Assembly (NCBI GenBank): GCA_963719875.1
Contig: CAVRDJ010000004.1
Location: 744,001-808,000, forward strand
DNA length: 64,000 bases
Reading direction: 5' to 3'
Origin: Palsa-360 sp963719875
GTDB taxonomy: Bacteria > Acidobacteriota > Terriglobia > Acidiferrales > UBA7541
This document shows positions 37,283 through 46,800 of this stretch, piece by piece. The translations under genes and the position numbers were made by a program. Position 1 is the first letter of the stretch, and every line of letters begins with the position of its first letter. The notes under the pieces were generated by a model. That model did no database searches, had not been told where the DNA came from, and saw nothing but the letters and a program-made list of their open reading frames with translations.

Positions 37283-40282
37283 CTAGACGGCTGACGTCTT
37301 CTCGATCTCCGGGTTCGGGTTGCGCAGCTTCGCGAGATACGTCGTTCTGGGCCGCGTGTTCAGCTCTTCCAGTAATTTGAAATTGCGGTTGTTCCCTTTG
37401 AGTTTGGATACACGGCTATTCGGATCGTTGATGTTTCCAAACACGATGGCTTCCGAGGGGCAAGACTGCTGGCAGGCGGTGACAATTTCGCCGTCCCGGA
37501 TCGGACGGTCCTGCTTTTCCGCTTCGATTTTTACCGCGTTGATTCGTTGCACGCAGTAGGAACATTTCTCCATCACGCCGCGGCTGCGCACGCTCACATT
37601 GGGATTGCGCATTCCGAACAGGCTGGGCGTGTCCCAATCCGAATAGAGGTAGAAGTTGAACCGGCGGACCTTGTACGGGCAGTTGTTCGAGCAGTAGCGC
37701 GTGCCCACGCAGCGGTTGTATATCATTTCGTTCAGGCCCTCGGGACTGTGTACTGTCGCGACCACCGGGCAGACCACTTCACAGGGCGCGTTCTCACAGT
37801 GCATGCAAACCACGGGTTCGTGGTACGTTCCCGGATCCTCCACGCCGCCTTCGTAATACCGATCGATTCGGATCCAGTGCATTTCGCGGCCAATCATGAC
37901 TTCTTTTTTCCCGACGACCGCGATGTTGTTTTCCGCCTGGCAAGCCACCACGCATCCACCGCAACCCGTGCAGGCGTTCAAGTCAATGGCCATGCCCCAC
38001 GCGTTGCCTTCATATTTCACTTCGGGGTAGAGCGAGAGCGGATTCTCCTCCGCATCGGCTTGCGCAAACTTCGGGTTCTTCTGGTAGCCGTCCAGCGTCG
38101 CGACGCGGATCGGTTCGCGACCTTCCATGCCGCTGTGAGTCTGCGTCGCAGCCAGCGCCCATCTCTCACCGGTCCTGCGAACTTCGAGCCCTGTCCCGAT
38201 CCACGGCGCGGCGAGAGGACGGATCCATCCCGCGTCAAAGCCGGCGCCCGTTCCGACGCGCCCGGATCGCTTTCGCCCGTATCCTAATAACACCGTCACA
38301 CTTTCATCCGCGTGCCCCGGCATCACCCATGCGGGAGCCACAATCGATCGCGCTTGGTACTTCAATTCGATGGCATCTTCGCTCTTGACTCCCAGACGGT
38401 CAGCCGTTTTCTGGCTCAGCATGGCCACCGCGTCCCAGGTCAGCTTTGTCAGCGGCTTGGGCATCTCCTGCAGCCAGCCGTTGTTTGCAAAACGGCCGTC
38501 CCAGATCGTGTGATCAGGCCGAAAAACAATTTCCAGCCCCTGCGGGGGAGCGGCTGGAGTTTCCGCGCCAATTCCGGGCTTGAGCGAAACCTGCTTCGGC
38601 GGGAAAGCGGAGTCGGCGACAACTCCATCCCGCAACGTCTTCTCCCAAAACACATCGAATCGCTCCACATGAGGACGCTGCGCCTGCCAATAGTCATGCA
38701 CAATATCGTGACTCGATTTTGCGGCTTGCGCGTTGAGCACAGCCAGAAAATCGACTTCAGACTTTCCTCCGTAAAGTGGCGCGATCAGAGGCTGAATCAC
38801 TGTGGCCGTGCCGTCAAATCCACGCGCGTCGCCCCACGATTCAAGTTCGTGTGCTTGTGGAATGTGCCAATGGCAGAGCGCCGAGGTTTCATCTTCGTAG
38901 AGTCCAAGACGCGCGCCGAAAGCTACCTTCGACAGAATTTCCTTGAAGCCCAAATCGGCAGGCGCGTCGTAGGCGGGATTGCACCCCAAAATCAGCAATG
39001 TCGTGACGGTTCCCGCGCGAATATCCGCAGCCAACTCGCCGATGGAATCCCATTGGTTTGCCGGCGAGACCTCGATCGGAGCCGTGAAATAAAGGGTCTT
39101 GTCAAAGTTGCCCAGGGCTTGATTGATGGCCTGCGCGAGCGCGTGCACGATGGGCGGTTGCTGATCCCCAGCGACCACCAAAGTCGCGCCAGGATGCTGC
39201 TTGAGGTCGCGGGCAAGCGCTGGAATCCAGCCGGCCGGAACATTTGGAGGAACCGCTGGGCCGGCAGCCGCGCTCACGCCAAGCTCACGAGCGAGTGTGC
39301 GCGCGAAACTTTCGATGTCGGAAGCCCTCATTCGCAAGCGGTGATCAGCCATCGCGCCGGTGTTCGTGGGCGTGGACTCGATCGCATACAGGCGATTCAT
39401 TTTCGATTCGGGGCCTTCGACTCGTCGCTTCCTGGAAAAATCCCGCGCGTAGCGTAGGCATCCCGGTCCGCTGGTCAGAAAATCCGAATCGAGAGTGACG
39501 ATCACATCCGCCTGATCCACGCGGTAAACCGTGTTCACGTATTCCCCGAATGCGAGTTTCGCGCCTTCGCGGATGTTGTCGCGCGTCACCGATTCGTACT
39601 GCACCCACTTTGCCGACGGATAGGCCTTCAAGAATGTGTTGATTTGGTCCCCGAGCGTCGGAGACGTAATCGTCGTCGTCAGCAACCTCACGCCGGTTCC
39701 GTTGTTTCCCTTTTCCGCTGCGAGCGCGGTGGACAATTCATCCTGAAACGCCGCCCAGCTTCCGATGCGCCCATCGTGAATTTCCGCTTGCGAGCGGTCC
39801 GGATCGTAGAGCCCCAGGATCGAAGCCTGTGAAAACGCATCGGTCGCGCCCAGGCTCCCCGGATGGTCAGGGTTGCCTTCGATTTTCGTGGGGCGCGCCA
39901 TGTGGCTCTCGACCAGAACGCCGGTCGCCACGCCGCCGAGCGTCACCGCGGTCGCATAGAAGAGCGGTTTTCCCGGGATGATTTGCTCCGGCTGGCGAAC
40001 GTAAGGAACAATTTTTTGCGCCGGAAGTTTCGTGCAACCGGAGAGGCCGGCAAACGCGGCCGAGGCCGCCATCACTTTTAGAAGATCTCGCCGGTCGAGT
40101 TTCGCATCGGGATCGTTGGCTCCGTGCGGAAACTCATTTTCCTTGTTGTTCCGGAATTCCGGTGTATCGGCAAGCTCATCGAGGCCGCGCCAAAATCGAG
40201 GTGCGTCACCGCCGCTCGCGGCCTTGCGCAAAGCGGAAATATCCACATCGGGCTGCGCGGTGTTTTTTCGATCGATGTCCAT
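37283..40282 (-). CDS. actB: alternative complex III iron-sulfur subunit ActB
   Basis: A 999-residue extracytoplasmic subunit. It has a Tat-type lipoprotein signal (RRDLLKVMAASAAFAGLSGC, about 64-83). The long N-terminal part is like molybdopterin oxidoreductases but has no sign of Mo binding, and the C-terminal ferredoxin-like part (about 770-960) carries four cluster motifs: CTGCGGCVVAC, CMHCENAPCEVVC, CVGTRYCSNNC and CSYC with a distant CQQSC. This gives three [4Fe-4S] and one [3Fe-4S] in known complexes. It transfers electrons from quinol toward the ActA and ActE hemes. Confidence 0.96.
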   Translation of the reverse strand: MDIDRKNTAQPDVDISALRKAASGGDAPRFWRGLDELADTPEFRNNKENEFPHGANDPDAKLDRRDLLKVMAASAAFAGLSGCTKLPAQKIVPYVRQPEQIIPGKPLFYATAVTLGGVATGVLVESHMARPTKIEGNPDHPGSLGATDAFSQASILGLYDPDRSQAEIHDGRIGSWAAFQDELSTALAAEKGNNGTGVRLLTTTITSPTLGDQINTFLKAYPSAKWVQYESVTRDNIREGAKLAFGEYVNTVYRVDQADVIVTLDSDFLTSGPGCLRYARDFSRKRRVEGPESKMNRLYAIESTPTNTGAMADHRLRMRASDIESFARTLARELGVSAAAGPAVPPNVPAGWIPALARDLKQHPGATLVVAGDQQPPIVHALAQAINQALGNFDKTLYFTAPIEVSPANQWDSIGELAADIRAGTVTTLLILGCNPAYDAPADLGFKEILSKVAFGARLGLYEDETSALCHWHIPQAHELESWGDARGFDGTATVIQPLIAPLYGGKSEVDFLAVLNAQAAKSSHDIVHDYWQAQRPHVERFDVFWEKTLRDGVVADSAFPPKQVSLKPGIGAETPAAPPQGLEIVFRPDHTIWDGRFANNGWLQEMPKPLTKLTWDAVAMLSQKTADRLGVKSEDAIELKYQARSIVAPAWVMPGHADESVTVLLGYGRKRSGRVGTGAGFDAGWIRPLAAPWIGTGLEVRRTGERWALAATQTHSGMEGREPIRVATLDGYQKNPKFAQADAEENPLSLYPEVKYEGNAWGMAIDLNACTGCGGCVVACQAENNIAVVGKKEVMIGREMHWIRIDRYYEGGVEDPGTYHEPVVCMHCENAPCEVVCPVVATVHSPEGLNEMIYNRCVGTRYCSNNCPYKVRRFNFYLYSDWDTPSLFGMRNPNVSVRSRGVMEKCSYCVQRINAVKIEAEKQDRPIRDGEIVTACQQSCPSEAIVFGNINDPNSRVSKLKGNNRNFKLLEELNTRPRTTYLAKLRNPNPEIEKTSAV

Positions 40283-40332
40283 GAATTGCCCGATCCCTCA
40301 ATCCGGCGGGCTGCAAGTACGGCCCGCACCCA

Positions 40333-40983
40333 CTATCGGTGGCACGTCGTGCAGGTCGTGAGCCTCTGCACTTTGTATTCGCTCATCAGCCGAAGGCCCA
40401 GAGCCTCCTGGTCCGAGGGAGGCTTGTAAAACGCGTTGAACACCTCGGACCTGGGGCGCAAATATTTTTCCGGCGCGTTGTGGCACTCGAGGCACCAGCG
40501 CATGTAAAGACTCTGTTCCCGCCAAGTGATGTTCATTTCCCCGATGGGCCCGTGGCAGGTGGTGCAGCCGACGCCTTTCGCGATATGAATGCTGTGATTG
40601 AAGTATACAAAGTCCGGAAGTGCATTGACGCGCGTCCAGGCGATCGGCGTGGAATCGCGGTAGCTCGCGCGCACCGGTTCGAGGATGGCGGCACTCGTCC
40701 AGATTTGCGAGTGGCATGCCATGCAGGTTTGCGTTGGTGGCATTCCCGCCGAGGAGGAAACTTCCACCGAGCTGTGGCAATAGCGGCAATCCAGACCGAG
40801 TTCGCCCACGTGATGTTTGTGGCTGAAGGGAACGGGCTGCGGGCGCGCGTTATGCACCTCGGTCACGTAGGAGGTTTGATTCACAACGTCTACGGCGTAT
40901 CCCAGTATCGCAATCAGAATTACCGCGCCGTAAATGCTGACACGCGAGATGGTATTTGTGCTGCGATGAAAGATTTGTGCCAT
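40333..40983 (-). CDS. actA: alternative complex III pentaheme cytochrome ActA
   Basis: A 216-residue c-type cytochrome with an N-terminal membrane anchor (about 15-35) and five CxxCH sites: CRYCH, CMACH, CTTCH, CLECH and a final CTTCH at the C-terminus. His-rich stretches (PFSHKHHVG, YFNHSIHIA) provide distal ligands. It is the first gene of the respiratory operon, with a ~230-base leader downstream of a strong promoter. Confidence 0.95.
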   Translation of the reverse strand: MAQIFHRSTNTISRVSIYGAVILIAILGYAVDVVNQTSYVTEVHNARPQPVPFSHKHHVGELGLDCRYCHSSVEVSSSAGMPPTQTCMACHSQIWTSAAILEPVRASYRDSTPIAWTRVNALPDFVYFNHSIHIAKGVGCTTCHGPIGEMNITWREQSLYMRWCLECHNAPEKYLRPRSEVFNAFYKPPSDQEALGLRLMSEYKVQRLTTCTTCHR

Positions 40984-41219
40984 ACGTGCCGCCCTCGGGG
41001 GAACACTCCGAGGTGTACAGTCCGGACGGTCTTAGCGCCTCTTTGCGGCCGCGAATGCGGCATCAATCTAATGCGGGAAGCGGCGCCTTCGACGAGTGAA
41101 GGGGGATGCAATCCGGCGGTACTGCGTTTACCTTTTTAATATTTCTCCGGACTGCACTACGGGTACTTCCAAAATTCCATCTACAATTTATTCCGACCGA
41201 TTGTCGCCCCGCGCGAAAC

Positions 41220-41249
41220 ACTATAACAGGAACACAAAAATAATTTCAA
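41220..41249 (-). promoter_or_regulatory. sigma-70 promoter of the act-cta operon
   Basis: Minus strand TTGAAA (41249-41244, 5 of 6), 18 bases, TATAGT (41225-41220, 5 of 6). Transcription would begin near 41213, leaving a leader of about 230 bases before actA. Confidence 0.6.
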
Positions 41250-41288
41250 TCGTTCTATTTTCGTTCTCGTGATAATCCACAAGACCCG

Positions 41289-41306
41289 TTGTGACGCCGG
41301 TCACAA
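41289..41306. promoter_or_regulatory. CRP/FNR-superfamily binding site (TGTGA-N6-TCACA)
   Basis: TTGTGACGCCGGTCACAA has perfect 7-bp half-sites and an exact match to the E. coli CRP core. It is centred about 84 bases upstream of the predicted act transcription start and about 280 bases upstream of the pump start codon. The cognate regulator is not in the window. Confidence 0.55.
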
Positions 41307-41575
41307 AGTTTGCCCCTTACCAGAGTATCTCTGATTCATGACACCTCTTCTCCAAGTCACTGGCCCCATCTGGAACGCGCCGGGCTGGTCTCGCATGCGG
41401 AAGGATTTCATGGCGTGTCTCTCCCGCCCATTCGCCTCATAACTTATGTAACGGCCCGGAAGATTTGGACATCCAATAAGCACCGCTTCCGCGAAACCCG
41501 GAAAAGTAGATCGTGGAAGTTCCGCTCGCGGATTTGTTCGCGGAAAAGATTCTCAGTACTTTTGAGGGCAAACGC

Positions 41576-44500
41576 ATGTGGATCGTTCGGATAGCGCTGA
41601 CGCGGCCCTACACGTTTATCGTCGCCGCGCTCGTCATCGTGCTGATGACCCCGATCGTGTTGCAACGCACGCCCACCGACGTTTTTCCTAACATCGACAT
41701 CCCGGTCGTGAGTATATGCTTCAACTACTTTGGATTGTCCCCGCAGTTGATGCAAGACCGCATCGTTTCCCCTTACTCGCGCTTCATGACCACGGTGGTG
41801 GACAACATCGAGCACACCGAGTCGCAAATGGTGGCGGGCCGGGCCATCCTCAAAGTATTCTTTCAGCCCGGAGCGGATGTTCGAGTGGCGGTCACGCAAA
41901 TCACCGCCATCTCCCAAACCATGATTCGTCAGTTGCCGCCCGGCATTTCCCCTCCGCTCATCATCACGTATTCGGCATCGACCGTGCCGGTCTTGCAATT
42001 GGGAATGAGGGGCCAGGGTCTTTCCGAGCAGGAGTTGTTCGACTTCGGCGCAAACCTTGTCCGCAATCAACTGGCCACGGTGGCTGGGGCGGCAATCCCA
42101 TGGCCGTTTGGCGGAAAGCAGCGCCAAGTTTCCGTAAACATAGACATCCCGGCGCTACAGGCGAAAGGTCTGTCGCCCACAGACGTTATCAATGCCATCT
42201 CCACGCAGAATCTGGTACTGCCCTCCGGCACGGTCAAGATGGGTTCGACCGAGTTTAATGTGGAGATGAACGGGTCGCCGGACACCCTCGCCGCGCTGAA
42301 TAATTTGCCGATTCGGACAACGAACGGCGCAACGATCTTTGTGCGGGACGTCGCCCTCGTGAGCGACGGCTTTTCGCCGCAGGTCAACATCGCGCGCATG
42401 GACGGACAGCGCGGCGTAATTCTAGCCATCTATAAGATCGGTGACACCTCAACCCTGGACGTCGTGTCGCAGATCTATTCCAAGTTGCCGCAAATCAAAA
42501 ACCTTTTGCCGCCGCAAGCGGTGATCACGCCCCTGTTCGATCAATCGATCTTTGTGAGGACGGCCATCCAGGGAGTGCTGCGGGAAGGAGTGGTAGCCGC
42601 CTGCCTGACCGCGTTGATGATCCTTCTATTCCTGGGCAGCTGGCGCAGTACGGCGATCATCGCCATCTCCATCCCGCTTTCGATTTTGGTCTCCATCACC
42701 GTTCTGAGCGCGCTCCACGAAACGATCAATCTCATGACGCTCGGCGGTTTGGCGCTGGCGGTCGGAATCCTCGTGGACGACGCTACCGTGGCCATCGAGA
42801 ATATCGAGAGAAACCTGGCGCAGGGCAAGGACACCATCCGCGCGATTCTGGACGGGTCACAGGAAATCGCCGTTCCGGCCCTGGTCTCGACGCTCTGCAT
42901 CTGCATTGTATTCGTGCCGATGTTTTTCCTCACGGGCGTGGCCAAATTCCTGTTCGTACCGCTGGCCGAGTCGGTGATTTTCGCCATGCTCGCTTCGTAC
43001 GTATTGTCCCGGACGCTGGTGCCGACCATGGCCATGTATTTGCTCAAGGGGCACCACGGCGAGGAATACGCCACCGGAAACGATATTTTCTCGCGAGCGC
43101 AGCGCGGATTCGCGCAAGGATTCGACCGCATGCGCGACGGCTATCGCGCGTCGCTGGCTTTCTGCCTGGAGCGCGCTTGGCTTTTCGTGGTTTTGTTTCT
43201 CGTGTTCTGCGTGGCTTCGCTGACATTGATTCCTGTGCTGGGCCGGGACTTCTTTCCAACCGTGGACGCCGGTCTGATTCGTTTACACATGCGCGCCCGA
43301 GCAGGACAGCGCGTCGAGGAAACCGCCCGCGAGGCTGATGGCGTGGACAACATGATACGCCGGGTCATACCTCCGGAGGACCTGGTGACCGTCCTGGACA
43401 ACATCGGCATGTACAACAGTACCGTCAACACGGCCTACAGCAACTCGGGGGTGATTGGCGAGTCGGATGCGGAAATTCTCATCGGCCTTAAGCCCCAACG
43501 CAAGCAGCAAACACGGTATTACATTGACGCCTTGCGGGAGCGATTGGCCGAGGAGTTCCCCGGCACGCAATTCTTTTTTCAGCCCGCGGATATGATCAGC
43601 CAGATCCTGAATTTCGGCGTGCCCGCGCCCGTCGATATCCAGCTCATCGGCCCTGACGAGAAGGCCAATTACAGGCTGGCGGAGCAAATTACCAACCGCA
43701 TCCAGCACATTCCCGGCGCGGTGGACGTCCACGTCCAGCAGTTGCGATCCTATCCCGCGATTTTCCTGGACGTCGACCGCACTCGCGTACAGTCCGTGGG
43801 CTTGAGCCAGCAAGACGTGGCCAACAGCGTCTTGCTCACGCTGAGTTCCAGCGCCCAGGTCACTCCATCGTTTTGGGTCAACCCGGCAAGCGGTTATGAA
43901 TACAACGTTACCGTACAGGTGCCACAGTACAAGATCGACTCCATGCAAACGCTCGACAATATTCCGATTTCCTCCCCAAAGACCACGACCCCGCAGATTC
44001 TGGGAAATATGGGGACCTTGAGCGTAAACGCCGAGCCGGCTTTGCTTAGCCAGTATGACACCCAGGCCATGATGAATGTGTATGCCTCCGTGGAAGGGCG
44101 CGATCTGGGGGGCGTGGATGCGGATATCCAGAAAGTGCTGGCGGACTTTCAAAGCAAGCTCCCACGCGGGACGCAGCTATTTCGACGCGGGCAAGTGGCC
44201 ACGATGACGTCGTCCTTCGCCGGGCTGAGCGCCGGCGTCGGAGTCGCCATCGTTCTGGTGTATCTCCTGATCGTGGTGAACTTTCAATCGTGGATCGATC
44301 CCTTTATTATTATTACGGCGCTGCCTGGGGCCCTGGCAGGGATCATTTGGATTCTTTTGCTCACGCATACCACCCTGAATGTGCCGTCCTTGACTGGCAT
44401 GATCATGTGCATGGGTGTGGCCACGGCGAATAGCATCCTGATGGTGTCCTTCGCGCGAGGACGATTGAACGAAGGACTGAATTCGACTCAGGCGGCGGTC

Positions 44501-44737
44501 CAGGCAGGGTATGTCCGTATACGCCCCGTGCTGATGACGGCTTTTGCCATGATCATTGGCATGGTCCCCCTGTCACTCGGGCTCGGAGCAGGTGGGGAGC
44601 AGAACGCACCGCTGGGCCGTGCCGTGATTGGCGGACTGATCGTCGCCACGTTCGCAACTTTGTATTTCGTGCCTTGCATATTTTCTCTTGTTCACAAGCG
44701 GCATATTCCGGGCAAGCGCGTAGGCGCCGAACTTTGA
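41576..44737 (+). CDS. RND-family efflux transporter permease
   Basis: Inner-membrane proton-driven pump of the AcrB/HAE1-like group, 1053 residues from ATG 41576 (GAGGG seven bases upstream). Twelve helices are expected in two halves with large periplasmic loops. The proton-relay Asp pair is visible in LAVGILVDDATVAIENIE, and PTDVFPNIDIPVVS is the N-terminal signature. An in-frame start at 41513 would add 21 polar residues. The adaptor follows 40 bases later. No TolC-type outer-membrane gene is nearby. The substrate cannot be predicted. Confidence 0.95.
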   Translation: MWIVRIALTRPYTFIVAALVIVLMTPIVLQRTPTDVFPNIDIPVVSICFNYFGLSPQLMQDRIVSPYSRFMTTVVDNIEHTESQMVAGRAILKVFFQPGADVRVAVTQITAISQTMIRQLPPGISPPLIITYSASTVPVLQLGMRGQGLSEQELFDFGANLVRNQLATVAGAAIPWPFGGKQRQVSVNIDIPALQAKGLSPTDVINAISTQNLVLPSGTVKMGSTEFNVEMNGSPDTLAALNNLPIRTTNGATIFVRDVALVSDGFSPQVNIARMDGQRGVILAIYKIGDTSTLDVVSQIYSKLPQIKNLLPPQAVITPLFDQSIFVRTAIQGVLREGVVAACLTALMILLFLGSWRSTAIIAISIPLSILVSITVLSALHETINLMTLGGLALAVGILVDDATVAIENIERNLAQGKDTIRAILDGSQEIAVPALVSTLCICIVFVPMFFLTGVAKFLFVPLAESVIFAMLASYVLSRTLVPTMAMYLLKGHHGEEYATGNDIFSRAQRGFAQGFDRMRDGYRASLAFCLERAWLFVVLFLVFCVASLTLIPVLGRDFFPTVDAGLIRLHMRARAGQRVEETAREADGVDNMIRRVIPPEDLVTVLDNIGMYNSTVNTAYSNSGVIGESDAEILIGLKPQRKQQTRYYIDALRERLAEEFPGTQFFFQPADMISQILNFGVPAPVDIQLIGPDEKANYRLAEQITNRIQHIPGAVDVHVQQLRSYPAIFLDVDRTRVQSVGLSQQDVANSVLLTLSSSAQVTPSFWVNPASGYEYNVTVQVPQYKIDSMQTLDNIPISSPKTTTPQILGNMGTLSVNAEPALLSQYDTQAMMNVYASVEGRDLGGVDADIQKVLADFQSKLPRGTQLFRRGQVATMTSSFAGLSAGVGVAIVLVYLLIVVNFQSWIDPFIIITALPGALAGIIWILLLTHTTLNVPSLTGMIMCMGVATANSILMVSFARGRLNEGLNSTQAAVQAGYVRIRPVLMTAFAMIIGMVPLSLGLGAGGEQNAPLGRAVIGGLIVATFATLYFVPCIFSLVHKRHIPGKRVGAEL

Positions 44738-44777
44738 ATCGATTCGTGGAGTGAGGAATTCAGGGAGCGAATAAGGA

Positions 44778-46022
44778 ATGTCTCAAACCCCAGGCGAATT
44801 GCGAGATGCATCAAAATCTACGGAAGCGCCGGGCGGCGCCGGCAGAGGGCCGGGCGCGCTGCTCCGTTGGTTTCTCATAATATTTTTTATTTTTCTGGTT
44901 CTGGGACTTTACGCCGTCTCGCAACGCGTGTCCGAACACAAGGCCCTGGCGCAACAAACCGAACAGATGGCGGTTCCGTTCGTCTCGGTGATTCGCGCTA
45001 CTCCCATTGACACGGATTCCGAAATGGTGCTGCCGGGGACCCTCAAGCCCGAAGTCGAGTCTCCCCTCTATGCCCGGACCAACGGGTACCTCAAGAAGTG
45101 GTACAAAGACATTGGCAGCCACGTCGAGAAGGGCGACATTCTTGCCGAGATCGATACGCCCGAGATTGACCAGCAACTGGCCCAAGCCCGCGCCGATCTT
45201 GTCACGGCGCAAGCCAATCTCAATTTGTCTACGCTGACCGCTACGCGTTACCAAGATCTGATCAAATCGGATTCCGTTTCGAGGCAAGACCTCGACAACG
45301 CCAACGGCGATCTCGCCGCCCGGCGGGCTATGGTGCAATCGGCCGATGCCAACGTCAAGCGCCTGGAAGAGATGGAATCATTCAAGCGTGTCTATGCTCC
45401 CTTTAAGGGAATCATCACGCAACGGAATGTTGATCCCGGCACGCTCATCAATGCCGGCAACGGAGGGACCGCCACCAAGGAGATGTTCGATTTGGCGCAG
45501 ATAGACCCGATGCGCGTCTATGTGGCGGTGCCGCAATCGTACTCTCCTTCCATCCATCTCGGGCTGAAGGCCTGCCTCTCGCTGACGGAACTGGCGCAGC
45601 GGAGTTTCTGCGGACAGGTCGTGCGTACCGCGAACTCCATCGATCCCAGCACTCGTACTCTCCTGACCGAAGTGGACGTCCCAAACGGTTCCGGAACCCT
45701 CTTGCCGGGGGCCTACGGGGAAGTGCATTTTGACGTCAAGGTCACCGGGCAGCGCGTTTCCCTGCCGATTAACGCGCTCCTGTTCCGTCCGGATGGAACA
45801 ATGGCCGCCGTCGTAGGGCCCGATAGCCGGATCAATCTCAAAAAAATCACGATTGGGCGGGATTTCGGCAATGTCTTGGAAGTGCTCCAGGGGATCGAGC
45901 CCACGGACCGCATTGTAATCAATCCCCCGGACGCGCTGGAACAGGGCGAACTCGTCAATCTCGTTGCACAGGATGCCCCGGCGACTGCGAACCCTCATAC
46001 TGCCATTCCCTCCAAACCCTGA
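44778..46022 (+). CDS. RND efflux periplasmic adaptor (membrane fusion protein)
   Basis: A 414-residue adaptor connecting the pump to an outer-membrane channel. It is anchored by one N-terminal helix (about 30-48, WFLIIFFIFLVLGLYAVS) rather than a lipobox. A barrel-sandwich (lipoyl) domain with LYARTNGYLKKWYKDIG and VEKGDILAEIDTPEI surrounds an alpha-helical hairpin (about 130-195), followed by beta-barrel segments. The partner permease lies directly upstream. The C-terminus is Ala/Pro-rich. Confidence 0.94.
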   Translation: MSQTPGELRDASKSTEAPGGAGRGPGALLRWFLIIFFIFLVLGLYAVSQRVSEHKALAQQTEQMAVPFVSVIRATPIDTDSEMVLPGTLKPEVESPLYARTNGYLKKWYKDIGSHVEKGDILAEIDTPEIDQQLAQARADLVTAQANLNLSTLTATRYQDLIKSDSVSRQDLDNANGDLAARRAMVQSADANVKRLEEMESFKRVYAPFKGIITQRNVDPGTLINAGNGGTATKEMFDLAQIDPMRVYVAVPQSYSPSIHLGLKACLSLTELAQRSFCGQVVRTANSIDPSTRTLLTEVDVPNGSGTLLPGAYGEVHFDVKVTGQRVSLPINALLFRPDGTMAAVVGPDSRINLKKITIGRDFGNVLEVLQGIEPTDRIVINPPDALEQGELVNLVAQDAPATANPHTAIPSKP

Positions 46023-46171
46023 GGGCGCAGGCGGACATTTTACACTTAAAAAATTCGATATTTCGACCACTCTTTGCCTTGACTCCTACCTTGCGGGCGT
46101 GTAACTTGGATTCGCCGCGCTGTAAGCTTCCCCTCAGCGAGCCCTCTCCCAGCGCGACTCGGGAGGGTTGC

Positions 46172-46633
46172 ATGTCGAGCCGACCACAGCTAGCGCCCGC
46201 GACCGATTATATGCCGAGCACTTTCGAATTAGTTTCGTCTACTTCTCCGCAATCGAACGTCGCGACGGCCATTTCATGTCCGAACGTTTTGCTGGTCGGC
46301 CGGAACGGCTCCTGGGGAACTTTAGTGCTTAAGTCTCTTGAAAAATTTGGGGCCGAATCGTCCTTTGCGGCGCCGCAAATCGTCACATCGGAATATGTGA
46401 GGATTGGCGCCTACAATCTAGTTCTTCTCGATTCCACGGTTCCCCCGGAACAACGAAGACAACTCGCGTCCGAGCTGGTTGGTTCGGAGGCTTCCGTTTT
46501 TTATACCTTCCCCGTGGAGAACGGCTGCTGGTGGCTGCCCACCTTGCGTCGCGGACAGGATTGCCACGGTGCTCCGGCATTTCGCAGGAATGAGTTTCCG
46601 TTTGAATTGGAGCGCATTCTTCAATCCGAGTAG
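46172..46633 (+). CDS. hypothetical protein, Rossmann/receiver-like fold
   Basis: A 153-residue protein from ATG 46172, with GGGAGGG four bases upstream. The core alternates beta and alpha (NVLLVGRNGSWGTLVLKSLE, YNLVLLDSTVPPEQRRQLAS, ASVFYTFPVENGCWWLP), resembling a degenerate response-regulator receiver domain with one Asp on strand 3 but no acidic pair at the start. It could be a phosphorylation-independent signalling or binding domain; I do not recognise a named family. The stop codon TAG belongs to the GTAG head of the repeat that follows. Confidence 0.6.
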   Translation: MSSRPQLAPATDYMPSTFELVSSTSPQSNVATAISCPNVLLVGRNGSWGTLVLKSLEKFGAESSFAAPQIVTSEYVRIGAYNLVLLDSTVPPEQRRQLASELVGSEASVFYTFPVENGCWWLPTLRRGQDCHGAPAFRRNEFPFELERILQSE

Positions 46634-46797
46634 GACAGGTTTCAGAGGCTGCGGAAAAAGGGCCTCACTCCTTTTGTCATTCCGAGCGAAGCGAGGAATC
46701 TCTCTTCCTTTTCATGGAGTTAAATCGAAGAGAGATTCCTCGCTTCGCTCGGAATGACAAAATAAATTACCTTTTCCGCAGCCTGTTCAGCCTGTCC
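46630..46797. repeat. nested inverted repeat with perfect 36-bp inner arms
   Basis: The outer arms pair GGCTGCGGAAAAAGG (46647-46661) with CCTTTTCCGCAGCC (46770-46783), preceded on the left by GTAGGACAGG and followed on the right by CCTGTCC. The inner arms (46672-46707 and 46727-46762) are perfectly complementary over 36 bp with a 19-base loop and contain the core GAGCGAAGCGAGGAATC. It looks like one repeat inserted into another. It lies at a convergent junction. Confidence 0.9.
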
Positions 46798-46800
46798 TCC

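Larger units (their letters stand above)
40984..41575. other. divergent control region of act-cta operon and RND pump
   Basis: These 592 bases contain the act promoter (41220-41249), a long act leader with no recognised riboswitch, and a CRP-type palindrome (41289-41306). No gene was found. A plus-strand promoter for the pump was not clearly seen. Confidence 0.6.
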
